This document shows positions 22,389-24,684 of a stretch of DNA of 24,684 nucleotides, in pieces (position 1 is the first letter of the stretch; every line of letters starts with the position of its first letter). Under the pieces are notes generated by a model. The model did not search any database. It saw nothing but the letters and a program-made list of their open reading frames with translations, and was not told where the DNA came from. Location of the stretch: positions 1 to 24,684 of the forward strand of contig CAJKWP010000013.1 in NCBI GenBank assembly GCA_905203645.1, in the 5' to 3' direction. Source of the DNA: an uncultured Christensenella sp. GTDB lineage: Bacteria; Bacillota; Clostridia; Christensenellales; UBA1242. The position numbers were made by a program, and so were the translations under genes.

Positions 22389-22850
22389 GTGGAAAATAGT
22401 ATTATCGTTGTTTGCCTTGATTATGAATTCGCTTGTAAAGTTGCTCAAAATATTTGTTCTTTAACGGGCAAATTTTATCTTGACAGCGAACAACTTTTCA
22501 AATATGAAATCCCAAACAAGGAAGCAATTATTGACAATTGCGGATATGAATATTTCAAAAAACAAGAAGACAAATTTATTCGTAATCTAGCAGATTATGA
22601 AAACACAATAATATCTTTAAAATATGAAATGTTTTCAGTTGATGAACATTATTTAATTTTTAAAAATCTTCCTTGTTATTATTTGTTTATTCCAGAAAAT
22701 GACAAAAATTTCAACATTGTTGAAAAAATTTCATATAAAGATAGGCATAATTTGTTGGTAAAATATTGTAAATGTACAATAGATTGTAGTTTTGAAAACG
22801 CTACGCAAATCGCAAATCAAATAATTTCAAGGAGTAATTGTGAATCTTAA
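22389..22850 (+). CDS. Shikimate-kinase-like protein without a P-loop
   Basis: A 153 aa protein with the layout of a shikimate-kinase/P-loop kinase fold but without its nucleotide-binding loop. The opening SIIVVCLDYEFACKVAQNIC corresponds to strand, loop and helix 1 of such kinases, but GxxGxGKS/T is replaced by CLDYEFACK. Then come KFYLDSEQLFKYEI (like the D-x-D substrate strand), YEYFKKQEDKFIRNLADYEN (like the FR-x-x-E-x-x-L helix), and TIISLK where GGG is expected. The lid and adenine-binding motifs are not visible. The comparison is my own reading and moderately sure. The GTG start follows a promoter directly. Its end overlaps the transketolase start by 11 bases, so the two are co-expressed. 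It is probably catalytically inactive, or an unrelated fold. Confidence 0.6.
   Translation: MENSIIVVCLDYEFACKVAQNICSLTGKFYLDSEQLFKYEIPNKEAIIDNCGYEYFKKQEDKFIRNLADYENTIISLKYEMFSVDEHYLIFKNLPCYYLFIPENDKNFNIVEKISYKDRHNLLVKYCKCTIDCSFENATQIANQIISRSNCES
22829..22834 (+). promoter_or_regulatory. Ribosome binding site deciding the transketolase GTG start
   Basis: AAGGAG lies five bases before GTG 22840 and inside the upstream gene, supporting coupled translation from a non-ATG start. Confidence 0.8.
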
Positions 22851-24684
22851 TAAAAAAGCAGTTGATTATTTGCAAGTTTTGAGTGCAAAAATGATATGCA
22901 ATGCAAAAAGTGGACACACGGGCGTTGCATTGGGTGCTTCAAGCATTTTTTATGCTTTGTTCAAGGATCATTTCAAATTTGATATAACTGGTCAAAATAT
23001 TAACCGTGACCGATTTGTTGTGTCAGCAGGGCATGCAAGTGCTTTATATTATGCAACAATGCACCTTTTTGGTTTTGACGTATCAATGGATGATTTGAAA
23101 AAATTCAGGCAAATTGGATCAAAAACGCCGGGCCATCCCGAGGTAAATACTATAACTGGTGTTGATTGTTCGACTGGTCCACTCGGGCAAGGCATTGCAA
23201 ATGCCGTTGGACTTGCAATTGCGTCAAGACATTACGCACAAAATTTTAACGTGCAAAATTTTGATATTATCAGCAATACAATATACTGTTTTTGTGGTGA
23301 CGGATGCCTTATGGAAGGTGTTGCCCAAGAAGCGATTTCATTGGCAGGCAATTTGGGGCTTGACAATTTGATTGTTTTGTATGACTGCAACAAAATCACT
23401 ATAGATGGAAAAATCGATATTACAAATACAGAAAATGTAAAACTTAAATTTTTGGCGCAAAATTGGGATGTTATTGAAGTAAAAAATGGAAATGATTACA
23501 AATGTGTTTCCAAAGCAATAAAAAAAGCTAAAAGCAAGAAGGGTAAACCCAAAGTCGTTATTTGCAACACAAAAATAGGTTTTAACAGTGTATATGAAGA
23601 TTCAAACAAGATTCACGGAAAACCTTTGACTGATGCGGAATATTCGCTTTTGAAAAATAAATTAAATATTTTGGAAGATTTTTTTATACCTGCTGAAATA
23701 TATGAGTTTTGTCAGCAAAGGACTTCTCAAAACAATCAATATTTTGAAGACTGGAATCAAAAATTTTGCCTTTATGGCACCACACACCCTGAACTTTACA
23801 AAAAATATTTGCAATTTTCTGCCTTGCCGGTTTTGCACAAAGAAAAGTTTTCAAAAATTTTTCTTCAAGACAAATATGCGGGTCGCATTGCAAACAGTAT
23901 GCTTTTTAAAGAATTAACAGCAAAAATTCCTTCTATACTTGGAGGTTGTGCTGACCTTGCAAATTCGACAAATGTTATCGCCGAAGGAAGTACAATCAGC
24001 AGTCATGATTTCAGAGGAACAAACATCAATTTTGGAGTTCGTGAACATGGTATGGCTGCGATATGCAATGGTATTTCATTGTTTAACAACAATATAAGCT
24101 TTTGTTCTACTTTTTTGGCGTTTTCAAATTATTTATTGCCAGCAGTCAAAATGTCATGCCTTATGAATTTGAAGGTTTGGTACATTTTTACACATGACAA
24201 TATAACTGTAGGTGAAGATGGTCCAACTCATCAGCCAGTTGAACAACTTGGGCAATTAAGGTTGTATCCAAATTTAAAAGTTTTCAGACCGTGTGACTTT
24301 ATTGAACTTGTTGATTGCTACAAGATTGCTCTTGAACACAATGGTCCTTGTGCTTTTGTTTTGAGTAAATCAGAGCAAACAAGATATTCAACCGAAAACA
24401 AGGCATTGTCAGGTGTTCAAACCATTTGTGCGGAACCAAAGCCAGACTTGACGTTACTTTCCACAGGCACAGATATAGAATTGTGCGTGCAGGCAAAAAA
24501 AATATTGAATAAAAAATATAATATCGATATAGTTTCTGTTCCTTGTTTTTCTATGTTTGACAATTTGAAAACTAATACAAAAAATGCATATTTAAAAGGT
24601 ACAATAATTGCAGTTGAATCATCGAACGATAACTGTTGGTACAAATACACTCAACACGTTTTCAATATCAAAACTTATGGTAAG
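22840..24684 (+). CDS. tkt: Transketolase (3' end outside the window)
   Basis: Thiamine-diphosphate enzyme that moves two-carbon ketol units between sugar phosphates in the non-oxidative pentose phosphate pathway. I see 615 codons without a stop up to the window edge; roughly 40-50 residues are probably missing. N-terminal half: KSGHTGVALGASSIFYALF (usual GHPG reads GHTG), KTPGHPEVNTITGVDCSTGP, LGQGIANAVGLAIA, and the ThDP motif GDGCLMEGVAQEAISLAGNL ending near NKITIDG. Middle: FGVREHGMAAICNGI with the catalytic Glu. C-terminal half: THDNITVGEDGPTHQPVEQL and a transketolase C-domain beginning LTLLSTGTDIEL. Both halves are in one polypeptide. It begins with GTG after AAGGAG and overlaps the preceding gene by 11 bases. 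No break was seen. Confidence 0.96.
   Translation, partial: MNLNKKAVDYLQVLSAKMICNAKSGHTGVALGASSIFYALFKDHFKFDITGQNINRDRFVVSAGHASALYYATMHLFGFDVSMDDLKKFRQIGSKTPGHPEVNTITGVDCSTGPLGQGIANAVGLAIASRHYAQNFNVQNFDIISNTIYCFCGDGCLMEGVAQEAISLAGNLGLDNLIVLYDCNKITIDGKIDITNTENVKLKFLAQNWDVIEVKNGNDYKCVSKAIKKAKSKKGKPKVVICNTKIGFNSVYEDSNKIHGKPLTDAEYSLLKNKLNILEDFFIPAEIYEFCQQRTSQNNQYFEDWNQKFCLYGTTHPELYKKYLQFSALPVLHKEKFSKIFLQDKYAGRIANSMLFKELTAKIPSILGGCADLANSTNVIAEGSTISSHDFRGTNINFGVREHGMAAICNGISLFNNNISFCSTFLAFSNYLLPAVKMSCLMNLKVWYIFTHDNITVGEDGPTHQPVEQLGQLRLYPNLKVFRPCDFIELVDCYKIALEHNGPCAFVLSKSEQTRYSTENKALSGVQTICAEPKPDLTLLSTGTDIELCVQAKKILNKKYNIDIVSVPCFSMFDNLKTNTKNAYLKGTIIAVESSNDNCWYKYTQHVFNIKTYGK

Noticed and set aside
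23159..23371. Alternative plus-strand frame inside the transketolase gene
   Set aside because: It lies in a shifted frame of a clearly intact transketolase and has no start signal.

Overview
The window is a gene-dense, AT-rich stretch that looks like the chromosome of an uncultured, anaerobic, endospore-forming Clostridia-type bacterium. The evidence is spoIVA (spore coat ATPase), the Firmicutes order secG-rnr-smpB-ssrA, a rel-hemZ pair as in Clostridia, the oxygen-sensitive ribonucleotide reductase pair nrdD-nrdG, strong AAGGAG-type ribosome binding sites, and sigma-A promoters of TTGACA/TATAAT type. No mobile element, CRISPR array, rRNA or tRNA was seen; the only structural RNA gene is tmRNA. 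Almost everything reads on the + strand, and the one clear minus-strand gene is a DUF11 protein at 14987-15748.

Layout. 1-3551: a Rel-type (p)ppGpp enzyme whose hydrolase half is degenerate, overlapping hemZ by one base. 3552-6260: rpsO with a promoter, structured leader and terminator, then two hairpins and pnp. 6296-7877: spoIVA with its own terminator. 7890-10676: a large leucine-rich-repeat protein of unknown function, apparently leaderless, overlapping a second unknown gene. 10691-14250: small membrane protein, secG, rnr, smpB and ssrA, a protein export, RNA decay and ribosome rescue cluster ending in a strong terminator. 14281-16054: a CYTH-domain protein facing a DUF11 repeat protein, then a gene-free divergent promoter region. 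16016-17476: a membrane-anchored acidic coiled-coil protein under a perfect consensus promoter. 17488-19479: a patatin-like phospholipase and a ComEC-like metallo-beta-lactamase-fold membrane protein. 19484-22336: nrdDG behind tandem NrdR operators. 22354-24684: a kinase-like protein without a P-loop, overlapping a transketolase cut by the window end.

Most genes are housekeeping. The most notable points are: (i) the mature 5' end of tmRNA lies inside the last codons of smpB, so tmRNA maturation from a joint transcript would remove the smpB stop codon; (ii) tandem NrdR boxes with 15-bp spacing at nrdDG; (iii) three genes without a Shine-Dalgarno whose -10 boxes end 6-9 nt before the start codon, suggesting leaderless mRNAs; (iv) a Rel enzyme that lost its hydrolase active-site residues; (v) several unrecognised or degenerate proteins (LRR plus CxxC/GYGI domain, P-loop-less shikimate-kinase-like, CYTH with altered ExExK). 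I found no clear multi-gene novel defence or mobile system. All functional calls rest on reading motifs by eye; no database search was run.
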